NCBI GenBank assembly: GCA_949361645.1
Contig: OX442418.1
Location: 4,965,609 to 5,029,608, forward strand
Length of the DNA stretch: 64,000 bases
Reading direction: 5' to 3'
Source of the DNA: Spongilla lacustris
Lineage: Eukaryota; Porifera; Demospongiae; Spongillida; Spongillidae
Part shown: piece by piece, positions 48,557 to 60,497 of the stretch
How positions within the stretch are numbered: position 1 is the stretch's first letter
Layout: every line of letters starts with the position of its first letter
Position numbers and translations under genes: made by a program
Notes under the pieces: model-generated
Seen by the model: only the letters and a program-made list of their open reading frames with translations
Told to the model about the DNA's origin: nothing
The model's database searches: none

Positions 48557-48580
48557 GTGCTATGTTCTATGCAACCAATG
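48557..48580 (+). CDS. Candidate 24-bp phase-1 micro-exon of the receptor gene
   Basis: 'cttccctcccacacag' precedes and 'gtaagc' follows a 24-bp segment that would encode GAMFYATN with phase-1 borders on both sides, matching the exons downstream. The segment is too short to be confident. Confidence 0.25.
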
Positions 48581-48622
48581 GTAAGCCGTTTATTGTGCCC
48601 CTCCCACTTCTTCTATTTAAGA

Positions 48623-48835
48623 GAAGAGGTGGGGGTGGAGGGAGTGGAGGAGGTGGAGGGAGTGGAGGAGGTGGAGGGAGTGGAGGAGGTGGAGGGAGTG
48701 GAGGAGGTGGAGGGAGTGGAGGAGGTGGAGGGAGTGGAGGGAGTGGAGGAGGTGGAGGGAGTGGAGAAGGTGGAGGGAGTGGAGGAGGTGGAGGAAGTGG
48801 AGGGAGTGGAGGGAGTGGAGGTACCTCTGGCAGAG
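48623..48835. repeat. 15-bp purine minisatellite
   Basis: About 14 copies of ggaggtggagggagt and shortened variants. All frames on both strands are open (Gly4-Ser, Val-Glu-Gly, Pro-Leu-Pro, Leu-His-Ser). It lies in an intron 60 bp upstream of the LDLa exon. Confidence 0.95.
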
Positions 48836-48894
48836 AAGTATGCATAATATCTTCACTTTCAATTATTAATTTTCTCTTTCAATGACCACTCCAG

Positions 48895-49928
48895 CATCCT
48901 GCTCATCATCTCAGTTCAAATGCAACAATGGAAACTGCAAACCTTTATCCTACAAGTGTGACAAGTATGATGATTGTGGAGACAACAGTGATGAATTTGG
49001 ATGTGGTAAGGTTGGGTGTGATGGTGGATATGGTAATGGAAGGTCGTCATTACATCATTGGATGGGGGGTCATGGATTTAATGTTTGCTCATATTAGCCC
49101 CACACACCTCTTTGTACAGGTTCTTGCTACTCCTACCAGTTCCGATGTTCCAGTGGACAATGTATTGATGCCACACTGGCATGCAATAGAGTGTATAATT
49201 GCATTGATGGAAGCGATGAGACTGGCTGCACGTGTGAGTTAGGACCAGGCGGTGTGGCATGATGCCAACAAGGGGGAGGGGTTGGGGCAGGTTGTCAATA
49301 ACTTGTGGTACATGTGGTATTACATCTACATTCTACTCCCATATGTGGCATGATTGTGTAAATAGAGTTGAAATAGACACAAGTCCACTCCCATTCTGCA
49401 TTCCCTCCCTATTCTATGGGGAAAATAATAACAGCACATTGGTAGCCATAGAACTTTACTCATGAATGCATTTCCAGATACCTGCCCAAATGGAGCAGTT
49501 CGTCTTGTTGGGACAGGATCATACCAGGCCTCTGGTTATGGCCGTGTAGAGATGTGCTACAATAACGCATGGGGCACCATATGTGGAAGTAGCTGGAGCT
49601 ATAATGCTGCCACAGTGGTGTGCAGACAGCTTGGCTTCTCAGGTGAGAGGGTGACCACGCCCACATAACATGACCCCACCCATTTGTACAGTGATGCAAT
49701 ATGACCACACCCTTGTTCCTCCTCCCCCTACTTCAGGGTATTCAACATACAGCTACAGTGCACTGTATGGTCAGGGCACTGGAAGTATCTTTCTCTATGG
49801 TCTCAGCTGTTATGGCACTGAGTCCTCTTTGTACTACTGTAGCTATTATGGCAGTGTTGTTACAACCTACTGCTCCCATTCTCAAGATGCCAGTGTGACC
49901 TGTTATGGTGCTACATCAACACCCACAA
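48895..49928 (+). CDS. LDLa-LDLa-SRCR receptor-type protein, internal exons
   Basis: Part of an extracellular, disulfide-rich protein, probably a receptor or adhesion molecule (role inferred). Exon 48895-49005: LDL-receptor class A module, [14 protein letters not shown] ... [16 protein letters not shown], with the calcium-binding DxSDE. Exon 49120-49233: second LDLa module, [16 protein letters not shown] ... [10 protein letters not shown]. Exons 49478-49642 and 49737-49928: one SRCR domain split in two, with [15 protein letters not shown] and VVCRQLGF, then [17 protein letters not shown] and VTCYG. The six group-A cysteines are present, plus an extra one in VEMC. Group-A SRCR domains are typically encoded by more than one exon, as here. 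All introns are phase 1 (exon lengths 111, 114, 165 and 192 bp), which allows module shuffling. No signal peptide or membrane segment is in view; the gene extends both ways, with an LDLa exon at 63894. Confidence 0.9.
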
Positions 49929-50526
49929 GTATGTGTACATGGAGATCAGTCTGGGGTGGACACAGGGGGGGGGGGGGGGGGGGGGGGGGCGTTTATGGAT
50001 ATGATTATCCCACATCACACACATATATGTGCATGTACATGTATACATACGTGATAGTAATTATAGCACCGTATGCTTTTAAGTGATTTCCTCACCGCAT
50101 ACACCAGTATGCAATCATACCAAAATGTACATGTATAGAATTTATTCACTAGGCAGAATTTGGTTTATTTGCCTTCAATTGGAGTAATGGTAGTAATAAT
50201 CTAATACTATAATTTCAACATCCGTATGTCTGTGTAACCACCTTTTTATAAACTCTGCCTAGCGTCTAGAATTGTGGGTTTCAACACAACTAGCAATGCG
50301 TACCTAGCAACCAATAGAAACGACCACTCCCACACAAAAATTTCATTGTGTGCATTGGATAGATTGTGTAGTAACCGTATATTACAAGAGGTGGTAGATC
50401 ACTGTATGTAACATTCTGCACTTCTTATATAATCACTTCCGTGATTTTTCACGGGGTAAGGCAAGTGATATCAAAATGAATGATAGCCCTCCACCCTCTC
50501 TATGCACACCCCTCCACCCTCTAAGC
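49929..50526 (+). other. Start of the 14-kb intron
   Basis: Begins gtatgt. Holds a G run of about 23 (49966-49989), TACATGTA motifs, AT-rich sequence, and just before 50527 repeats of 'cacccctccaccctctaagc' that resume at 53029 and 63801. Confidence 0.7.
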
Positions 50527-53028
50527 TAGGTACTTGGATAAATCACGTAACTACCGTAAAAAATTGTTTCCCAAAAATTGTGCCGTAATTTTTGACTGCC
50601 GGAGAGGATTGATTTGTGGCGATCGATTTTTTGTGCTGGTTTTGAGTTCTGTTGTGCTTGCTATATTCTATAAAGGTAGCCCATGGCTTCTTTTAGCATT
50701 TGCTATTCGTTGTATACGGTGAAATGATTCGCAGTAGTAAGTTGTGGGCGTGTCAAAAAAGGGTATGGTTTGCTGGTTATAGAATTTTGTAGCGCATTGA
50801 ATGGGTTCCATGAAATACATATGAAGGCATTAAGGACACCTAGTTGAATTACTCATTTAAGTATGAGGGCAATCAGACGATGCGCAGGGTGTTGTCTCGA
50901 AGCCTCCACGAACGGCTTCATATGGTTTAAGATACGCGATTATCGTGAAAGCTAATAGCTTTTATGACAGTGGGACGTCATACTTATTTGCCTTAATGTT
51001 ACAAAGATACTTTATTTTACGTAGGTAGAGAGTGTTAACGAGGTGTTCTATATAAAACGCACCTTATCGTTGCCGTGGGTTCTTTAGCTAGATTATTTTC
51101 AGACTCTGCTGCTTATTTAGTAAAAGCACCTTGCATATCTCGAGATTCTGATTTAGCGCAGTGCACTTATCAATCAAACCAATTTAATCAAAATTTGTCA
51201 TAGCAACATGCAATGTGAGCTAATTATTCGTATTTTAATACTATGTTTATGAAATTCTATATTTTTATTCAACACTTCTGTGTGTACTTGCATGGATAAT
51301 AAAGACTGTTGCTGATGATTTGAAAAGAATTTTTTTTTACCATTTTAAGAATTACATTTAATGAACGTAACTAACTGTAAGCACCCATGATACGAAAGGG
51401 GCTTGGTGTTTTTACATCCACACTAACATAGCATCCCAACGTTTAGAAAATACAAGAAGTATCATATAATTATTGAGCACTCTGCTGGAAGCAGTCTCAA
51501 CACTACACCTGATGTGTTGCAGTGGGCAATACGTCATAATGTCAAAATTTTACAAGGTGTTGGGCTGAAGTACAGGTGTTTCTCAATGAGCAGTTTATAG
51601 TGTCTGTTGACACAGCTGAAAATGTAGCTGTTCCTCCACCAGTTTTGAATACAGAGCTGGATAAATGTAATGTGCAATCCACCATATGTTAAGAACTGAT
51701 TAAACTTAAAATTAATAAAACAGCTAAATTAAGAAATTCATAAGTGGCACATACCAGCAGTTTATTGTAAATATAAAAAGTTGCTGTCTGTACACAAGGG
51801 ATGTAAGATAACACAGAGGAGATTTGCAAAACAAAATCACTGATTTGGTTCAAAACATAGAATTACATGTAAGTAATGAAGAATTGCTACATCGATTATC
51901 AAGCTCAAATATCATCATGACCTGAAATGATAGCAAGAAATATAGCACTGCTTGCTGCAAGGCTATTTACTATTGCCTCCAATATGCAACACCCATAACA
52001 CATGTGTGTAATGTGATTAGCGCAATACTTTTTGAATTGGTGGGTACAACTATTGATAGTCTTTCTCATAGCAGTACAGTATATCAATGTGTAGATTAGG
52101 GATCATCAGTGATATTCAGGTAAGTGAAGTAATGTATGCAAATAAAAATCTCACTTTTTCATGGGACTCAACAACAGTTGATGCATGGGACATCAATGAC
52201 CTCCATATCAGTGTGCACACTGTGCCAGTAACTTCGTATGTACTGCAATTAGGTGCTATAGCCTCTGGTCAAACAGAAGACTATGTTTCATATCAGTGAT
52301 ATAGCTTGACTCATATGATTTCTGTATTCAGTTGCAGAATTCATTTTTATATGTAAGGCCAACAATACTTAACCATTTCAAAAATACCTTAACCGACAGA
52401 GTTGCTGAGCAAAAAAAAAATATTCGGCATCATAGACACATTATTTCAGTGAAAAGTACTGGTAAAGTTCCCAAAGCCACCAACTGTTACTGGACACAGG
52501 AAGACATTGAGGAAGAAGGGGAAGATGAAAAAATATGCATATTACAGCTGTATTACTGGAAATATTATTTTTGTTGATTTTCCTGACATGTGAAATGCCT
52601 TTTTTATTGAATGGTAAAATTTTGTTTCCGAGAACATGATATATATACATTTGGCTATATTTTTCTATATCGCTACCATGAACAGCCTGCATATTTGGCA
52701 TGATTTTATGCATAATATCGGCTGTAGTACCTTCTAAAAAGAATTTTTATATGCAGGTATGTGTGGCAGTTACTCCTTATATATTTGGCTGCAGTAGCAT
52801 ATTTGGTAAGATCATTGTAGCAAATATAAGTTAAACCGGCACAGTTTTTTTTTGCGCGGTCATTCAATTCCATACATTCAAAAGTACCGCTTTATGCTGC
52901 CGTATTGACCGAATGAAAAAAGATGATATGATAAGTAATATACCGTTGGAATGCACATTTTTTACTCTTTTTAGAACCATGCGAATTGTTGCAAAAATAT
53001 CAATTTGAAAAAAATATCCAAGTACCTA
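50527..53028. mobile_element. 2.5-kb DNA element in the receptor intron
   Basis: Ends taggtacttggata and tatccaagtaccta are perfect 14-bp inverse copies. Flanks are tctaagc on both sides (50520-50526, 53029-53035), a 7-base match in a region that is itself repetitive, so an 8-bp duplication is not excluded. The interior holds decayed transposase-like frames (see 52087-52577) and AT-rich sequence. Superfamily not assigned. Confidence 0.7.
52087..52577 (+). pseudogene. Decayed transposase-like reading frame
   Basis: The frame from 52087 reads NKNLTFSWDSTTVDAWDIND then LHISVHT ... ASGQTEDYVSYQ. A second frame from 52332 reads NHFKNTLTDRVAEQKK. The pair 'WDSTT...(I/V)N..HI.....G.TEDY' and 'NTLTDRV' resembles the RNase-H-fold segment of uncharacterised transposase-like proteins found in many copies in marine invertebrates; this is from memory and unconfirmed. 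The intervening stop at 52297-52299 and the frame change show decay. It lies centrally in an element with 14-bp inverted ends, which supports the reading. Sequence at 51480-51680 may be an earlier, more damaged part. Confidence 0.4.
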
Positions 53029-53204
53029 TCTAAGCACACCCTCCACCCTCTAAGCAAGGGCGTTGCGCCCTATAGGGCCGGTCCGGCCATGGCCGTACTA
53101 AATTTTAAGGACCACACCCACTGCACCCAACCGCACCCCCTAATGGAATTAATTATTGAGGTTATATGAATTGATCGTAAATTAACGTACGCGTGCATGC
53201 AGTA

Positions 53205-54770
53205 CACTGTGCAAAAACTTTGTTATACGATAGCGTATTCTATAGCGTATATTTGAATATACACCTTAAATATACACACCAGCGTATAGAACCATATACG
53301 CAGGTGCGTATATTCAAATATAACCGATCACGTGACATTTGTGGTTGCTTAGCAAACCGTTGAATTCACTTTGTGGCTACGTGGTCGGTCACCGTATACT
53401 AAGTGCTTCATATTCCGTATATTATCCGTATATTATCCTCCTACCACTCCCACCCCTCGTTCCCGATCCAGTTTTGTCAATTTAAAATTTAATCATTTTG
53501 CACATGTAAAACAAAACAACAAAACAACAAACTAACAGTCCGAGGCGGCAATCTGCATATATTCGATCCAAGGCACCTGTACAGAATACGAACAGTAAAT
53601 TCATATCGTAAAAAAAATATTTCACTCACCACATATTATATCCTCGTTCTGTTTATACATGATTCTATATATAAAGCAACAGATACATTATCGGGTAAGT
53701 GATATGCTTACCTTTCTTGTCTCCTATCTCCGATGTTTGACTTAAAACAATGGAACAGCGCGGGTTAAACACTTACCGTACCGTCCGGTCGGAGTCTGCA
53801 AGTTAAAAAAAACCTTAGCAAAACACAACAAATGAATAGGCCTATACCTTTTTATATCGCGCTCCATTGTGCCTGTTGTTCTATCATTTCGGTTGTTCAA
53901 CCGAACAGGAACACTTAGGACACTTGCCAACCTAGTGCAAATAGAGAAAGGTGAATTCATTCTTTAGCAACTGCAACACATAATACCGGTAACTTGTACA
54001 CTCTGGAAAGACGAACTATTGCCATTTAACGATCAAAACCCTGATCTCAGCGCGATTCTTACAGTCCTTCTGTCCGTTCATACCAAAATCAACACGACCA
54101 TGAAATAGCCCGCCTAAAAAATCACATGCACGGTTAGTTAACCACATTTCTAATTGGAGCACTTTTGTATCGTACTACACAAACTTTTGTATATATACAG
54201 GGGTCCAATAGAGGTCTACTGTGTAGGCATTCTACTGCTTCCATTGTAACATTTACTGGGATCCGATGTGATCATGACCAAATTCAACTGGCGAGTTAGC
54301 ATAGGCCATAGCCATGCACCATGGGCCCGGCCTACCGCTCACAAAATTTACCGCCGTATATACAAGCAGACATACATGTATATAGCTAGCCTTTGACGTC
54401 CAGCAGCATTAATAGAAGCAAAGTAGCACTCCTTCCCATACTTCGATGCTTCCTACCTCACGTGGGTCCGGGTACGGGTCTGACCACTCATGAATTAATT
54501 CTGTGGTATACTTATGTAAACAGTGGGATTTTATGGAATGAAATATACGCAGTAGTATAACTCACTACAGTATATTCAAATATACTCTTAAAAATACACT
54601 ATCGTATATTTTGAAGGTGTGCTTATATAAACGGTGACGTATTTGACACTTGCGTATTCTCAAATATACGCCGTCGTACACTTTAAATATACTACACAGG
54701 TTATATTTTGCGCATTCCTCAAATATACGCATAAATATACACTATCGTATAACAAACTTTTTGCACAGTG
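53205..54770. mobile_element. CACTG-ended element (CACTA/EnSpm-like), non-autonomous
   Basis: Left end cactgtgcaaaaactttgtt and right end aacaaactttttgcacagtg are inverse with one substitution, and pairing continues through atacgatag. Flanks gta (53202-53204) and gta (54771-54773) fit the 3-bp duplication of EnSpm/CACTA elements. Subterminal motifs such as 'gtatatttgaatata' and 'ctcaaatatacgc' are repeated many times near both ends, also typical of that group. No transposase was seen; the 72-codon frame at 53742-53960 is unrecognised. Confidence 0.75.
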
Positions 54771-54849
54771 GTACATGTATGTAAGGACGCATGCAAGTGA
54801 TATTAATTGCTTTAAAGCTGCTGCATTTTTTTGTCCTTCTTTATTGCCA

Positions 54850-55060
54850 TTTATCAATGAGTTCATATGGAGAAATGGCCCATACATAGGCGGTCATCAT
54901 GCTTTTATTTTTAAATTGAATTTTAAACACATTTATAATTTAGTATAAATCGGTCTGATTGTGAATCTGTGTTTTATATAATTATGACATGAACCATTCG
55001 TGTAGTAAAATCAAGACAAAAAATTAATTTCTACCGCGCATAATTTATTCATAAACAATG
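54850..55060 (-). repeat. Dispersed repeat, inverse of 31400-31620
   Basis: Matches 31400-31620 in reverse complement, with the shared segments listed there. It directly follows the CACTG-ended element. Confidence 0.7.
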
Positions 55061-55315
55061 TCATAACGTAATACCTTGCGTCATCTGGGATTAAGTTACA
55101 GTTATTGCGTACGTTGCAACTAGTTAACTGTTAATTGCAGATGAATTATTAACGATAATACACAATCGTAGCTTTGGATATGTGGAGGCAGCAATAAACG
55201 GATTGCCCTGCATGATTTCAACTTCTGAGATGCAAGTGTTTTGGTGAGTATACTGTGTGAATTTAGTATGTGCAGAACAGGCATATATTCGATGCAGTGA
55301 AGGGGGAGGAGATAT
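55061..55315. other. AT-rich spacer
   Basis: Nothing recognised. Confidence 0.4.
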
Positions 55316-56010
55316 GGCCTTCTCCCTATACTAGTACTGTATGGAATTCGCCCTGTACTGTTGGCCTTCTCCCGGACCGTTAATTGCCCGTCTCCTTATA
55401 CTGTTGGTCTTCTTTCTGTAGTGTTAGACTGGTGGCCTTCTCGCTATACTGTTGGCCTTCTCCCTATACTGTTGGCCTTCTCGCTATACAGTTGGCCTTC
55501 TCCCTATACTGTTGGCCTTCTCCCTATACTGTTAGCCTTCTCCCTATACTGTTGGCCTTCTCCCTATACTGTTGGCCTTCTCCCTATACTGTTAGCCTTC
55601 TCCCTATATACTCTTGGCCTTCTCCCTATACTGTTGGCCTTCTCCCTATACTGTTGGCCTTCTCCCTATACTGTTGGCCTTCTCCCTGTACTGTTGGCCT
55701 TCTCCCTGTACTGTTGGCCTTCTCCCTATACTGTTGGCCTTCTCCCTATACTGTTGGCCTTCTCCCTATACTGTTGGCCTTCTCCCTATACTGTTGGCCT
55801 GCTCCCTATATACTCTTGACCTTCTCCCTATACTGTTGACCCTTCTCCCTATATGGTTGACCTTATCCCTATACAGTTGGCCGTCTCCCTATGCTGTTGG
55901 CTTTCTCCCTATACTGTTGACTTTCTACCTACATGTGTACTGTCGGCCTTATCCCTATACTATTTCCTATACAGTTGGCCTTCTCCCTATACTATTGGCT
56001 TTCTCCCTAT
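55316..56010. repeat. 20-bp minisatellite
   Basis: About 33 copies of gttggccttctccctatact. Its period is not a multiple of three but it has no stops in several frames, giving 151-182-codon Leu/Ser/Pro/Tyr-rich artefact frames. A few more copies lie at 57650-57740. Confidence 0.95.
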
Positions 56011-56355
56011 ATGAACCACTGAGCATTGTCCATTTGTGTAGCATCTCTGTCCCTTTGTTTACCATGTGTATAGCTGACCTGTGGGACACACACACCACAC
56101 ACGTGCATGGACACTTCCAGCAAGTCACGCACGCTCAGTTACAGTGTGGACACTCAATGTAGTAGCTCTACTGGTGGCGATGCACATATTCACAAGTGTC
56201 TCCATCATGTGCACACTACACACGCTGATGTAGAGCTGTGTATTGTGTGCTTCAAACATGGGCACACACACCAATGATGTCCACACATATACCTGTACAC
56301 AGTGGTACTTACATGTACATCCATATACATCAGATATAAATAATAATAATTTGGA

Positions 56356-56383
56356 CACAAACACACACGCACACACACACACA

Positions 56384-56471
<88 letters not shown>
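56356..56471. repeat. (CA)n microsatellite
   Basis: About 115 bp of CA with CG and TA interruptions. Confidence 0.95.
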
Positions 56472-56473
<2 letters not shown>

Positions 56474-58161
56474 TTGCTGTACAACCACAACAAGACACAA
56501 CAATCTACCAGGAGAGAGCTACCATACTACTGGAGGAGCAGAGGATCAATGAAGACCTACTAACTGCAGTACTACAAACCAAAGTATTTACTGGTCTGGC
56601 TACTTCCCCAGTCCTTTGAACACAGTGACGACAGATAACAGGTGTGTGAATGGCTGTTTGGGGGCTATTGTGATGGTGGTTACATGCACTAGAGTACGCA
56701 TGGTATTTTTGGACATGCTAATTTTTCTTTGCATGCATTGGTGTTGAGAACACTTCCTCACTCCCCTGGAGGGGTGTTGGTGGTGTCATTGGATCACCTC
56801 TCCAAATCCCCCAGAAAGGGGAGAGGTATCCTTTGTACACATACAATGCATCACTTGGGTGACGGCTCCATCAGAAGTCTTTGAACATGCATGTTAAAGA
56901 ACTTCTGTTTAAGGGCCTGGAGAGGTACATTAACTTGTACATGTACTCTTTGTTACATGTACTATTGTCTATCTTTATAGACACCATCTACTGTTACATA
57001 ATCCTGTACCTAGTATATGTACCCAGGACTAATTTCTCATCTGGTGGCTACCAGATACAGGTATAAACCCTAACCCTGACTACCTACACAAAAGTTCTGG
57101 TAAATTTAATATTACTACATTTGCATATGAGGCTGTGCTTTAAAAGGCTACCATGCGCTATATTCATTTGAGTTGCATGCAACATGTTACCTACATGTAC
57201 GTGTGGTAACCTTAACCCTTCTATACATGTTACCTACATGTACGTGTGGTAACCTTAACCCTTCTATACATGTATGTAGCCAAGTCATCGTATGCCCTTC
57301 ATGCAACTTTTTTGGCTGTAGGTCACTACATGTACATGCAGTGGTACTTCAAAGATAGGTAGTGATTTTAGTGGTTACCTAAGTTTTGCAAAGCAACCAC
57401 ATCCATTGTGTGGACAAGGAAACCACAAGCCAGCCTTAAGCTGGTTTTGGCCCCTACTGGCCTAACAAGGGATAATGGTTCTGGGGCTATGCCAAAGCTT
57501 CATACATGTAGGTTGGCCCATGCCCATTTAGTGTTTGCATTAGTTATCACAATAGAATAACCTTATGGGCCCACTTCGTACATACATATATGGACACACC
57601 TCCCTTGACTACTTACATGTACATGTACATGTTATATACTATACTGTTGGTCAGTTGGCCTTCTCCCTATACAGTGGCCTTCTCCCTATACAGTTGGCCT
57701 TCTCCCTATAGGTAGCCTTCTCCCTATATTGTTGGCCTTCCCTAAAGGTTTTCATTTTTAGTATGCACGGCATTACATGTAGTACCTTGCTCTCATTACT
57801 GTCAACAGTAAGGCTCTCAACTGTAGTACTCCAAGCCTAGCTGGCAACAAGTAGACAGGCAATAGAATAACCCTGGGGCTCACCAAAAATGTACATACAT
57901 GTATGGACACAAGTAGTAGTGCTGCACATCTGTTAACATACTATGAACTTCCAGGACACAGCTTTTCCCTAGGACAACCAGCAAAACCAGGCCTAGGGGT
58001 TGTATTTGCACAAAGATGCATGGCATTGTGCATGAGATTATTCACTGTATGTGACCTAGACCTTTTATCAGCACAGTCTGGCCACACAACAAAATTCATA
58101 ACATTGGGCCTTTGTTACTTTGTACAAACATTGAAATAAGATAGGATCAGCAGGTGTTTAT

Positions 58162-58162
<1 letters not shown>
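56472..58162. repeat. Mixed stretch with a 46-bp duplication and stray 20-bp repeats
   Basis: 'acatgttacctacatgtacg' plus 'tgtggtaaccttaacccttctat' is repeated in tandem at about 57182 and 57227. Four to five copies of the 'ttggccttctccctata' unit lie at 57650-57740. Phrases such as 'caatagaataaccctggggct' and 'caatagaataaccttatggg' (57850, 57552) indicate another diverged local duplication. No supported gene. Confidence 0.65.
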
Positions 58163-58247
<85 letters not shown>

Positions 58248-58264
58248 TCACACAAACACACACA

Positions 58265-58311
<47 letters not shown>
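58163..58311. repeat. (CA)n microsatellite
   Basis: About 150 bp of CA with 'cattcacacaaa' interruptions. Confidence 0.97.
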
Positions 58312-59890
58312 CAGCTGAACGTGGGGGAGGAGGAGGAGGCAGGAATAGGCAACATCTGCCAGTATCACTTATGGTTTCCAGTCATGCATTTGCTACAGAT
58401 GTTACGTGTACAAGAAGCACACCATTACATGCATGTACTTCCTATAACACCAGTACCTACCCCCTGGTGTACACGTGGCATGTCACTTGCTGTTCTGTCA
58501 ATTAATCCAGGGTTCACAAACATGCCATTTAACTGTACATATGAAGGGAAGACTTCCTACAATAATACTGCAGCAATGGAAGTAGAACATCATAACACAA
58601 ACTTTCATGAATCCTTCATTTGTATTTAGCCAGTCAGACACTCAATGTTTTGGCATATACAAACTGCCACCACAACCTGTACAAAAAAAAACAAATAATA
58701 CTTTCTCTTTTCCTCCTCCATTCAATTTCCTTACCTCCCCTTCCATCTCCCTCCCTCCTCATCCCGTCTACCTCCCCCTCCCTCCCATCACTCTCGCTCC
58801 TCCTCTCTCCTTTCCTCCCCTTATCCCCATTCACCCCGCTGGCCCCGGCTCTCATCTTATAGCGCATGTCAAATGAAGTACTATCAGACTGAAAGGATTG
58901 TGTATGAAAGGAAAAAGGTAAGCTAGCTGGGTTTGTTTTTAAAAAACAAAATAATACCATGCTTTCCAGTGTTGTAAAGTGGTTTTAAGAAGACACTTAT
59001 ATTGGGTTGAAGAAAAGGACGTAAGTTAACCTGTTCTCTTCTACAGTATGCAATATGTGTGTTCAGGTGTATTCTAGTAATCACTGCATTTTTATTTCAG
59101 GGAGTTCAAGTGTCAGCTTAAATTGATTTTTTACATACAACGCTCACTAGCTGCAGGAACAATCAGAAGGAACAGTGCATGTGCATGGATGTCACTATGG
59201 ATGTAATGTAGCGTTACTGTTGTGTTAATTTAACTGCAGGTGTCACAACAAAGCACTGTTGTACATGTACATGTGATCATGTTTCAAAAGATTCAGCCAC
59301 ATGCAATGGCGTCCTAGGCTGGTTTGTTTCTCAGACACTCGATACCTCAGGATGCACTCGGATAGCTCACAACATCAACAACCATTCATTCATTATACTG
59401 AATCATACACGTAATCACATGCACACACATCCTATTTATCTCTAATCACTGAATGTTTCCGGACATCACAGTTCCTCCCCATTTCACACTGGTGACAGAC
59501 CACCATCCCTAGCTTGTTGTCCATTCTCAACCCTGAAAAGGGATTACCAGCAGTGACAGCAGCACGGTTGCATTGGTATATGCGGTAGGCTAGCCCTGTC
59601 TTGATATCAGGTACAAGAGTACCACTCACCACACAAATGCTGATGCACTTTCACGTCTCCCAGTGGTGGCCGACATGCAGATGGCACAAATGGACGAGGA
59701 GGAAGGTGGGACATTCCCAACTACAAACCCTCCTGGTCGCAGTGGCAGAATTACGAAGAACAACAACAATTAAGGGACCTGGTGTTAGCAAGGGTGTTTC
59801 AGTCTATTCAGGAGGGATGGCCACCCAAAACTACAGAAGAGGTCCGGTTATAAAGCCATGCTTTGAGTAGAGACATGAACTATACATGTA
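58312..59890. other. Stretch without a supported gene
   Basis: A pyrimidine-rich block (58705-58855, tcctcctccct type) dominates the first part. Short frames at 58321-58629 plus and 59601-59870 plus are unrecognised. 'cctcaggatgcactcggata' at about 59345 recurs at about 61400. Confidence 0.4.
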
Positions 59891-59899
59891 CAGCAGTAC

Positions 59900-60440
59900 A
59901 ATCCTGTGAAAGGGTACAGGGAGAGGTATAGGCCTGTACCACTGTTCACGGAGGGGTACAGGCCTGCTCAGGGATACAGGCATGTTCAAGGAGGGGTACA
60001 GGGATACAAGCCTGGACAGGGGTACAGGCCTGTACTGGCGGGGGGGGGGGGGGGGGGGGGGGTTTACAGGACTGTACAGTGGGTACAGGCTTGTACAGGG
60101 GTAAAGGCGTGTACATGCAGGGAGGGGTACAAGCCTGGACAGGGGTACAGGCCTGTACTGGGGTGGGTGGGGGGGGGGGGGGGGGGGGGGTACAGGACTG
60201 TACGAGGGTACAGGCTTGTACAGGAGTGCAGGCCTGTACAAGGGTAATGGCGTGTACAGGGAGGGGTAGTGGCCTGGACAGGGGTACAGGCCTGTACTTG
60301 GGGGGGGGGGGGGGGGGGGGGGGGGTGTACAGGACTGTACAAGGGTACAGGCTTGTACAGGGGTGCAGGCCTGTACAAGGGTAATGGCGTGTACAGGGAG
60401 GGGTAGTGGCCTGTACAGTGGTACAGGCCTATAAAATTGT
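59900..60440. repeat. ~120-bp tandem repeat with palindromic motifs and G runs
   Basis: Three to four units contain 'ggtacaggcctgtac' (a near-perfect palindrome), 'tacaggactgtac' and 'gtacaggcttgtacagg', separated by G runs of about 20-25 (60040-60061, 60170-60190, 60300-60325). Long Pro-rich and Gly-rich frames on both strands are artefacts. Confidence 0.9.
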
Positions 60441-60497
60441 ACAGGCCTGTACAATTTGGGGTACAACCAATTGTATTGATACATAGCAGTTGTTCAT

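Noticed and set aside
48385..48885. Gly4-Ser repeat protein, linker-like
   Set aside because: A 15-bp purine minisatellite open in all frames, lying in an intron between candidate receptor exons.
55361..56162. Hydrophobic 151-182-codon frames resembling membrane proteins
   Set aside because: Leu/Tyr/Ser-rich repeats from the 20-bp minisatellite; three frames are equally open.
57055..57275. Telomere-like 'ccctaaccctgac' and 'ccttaaccctt'
   Set aside because: Only isolated short matches; no tandem TTAGGG-type array.
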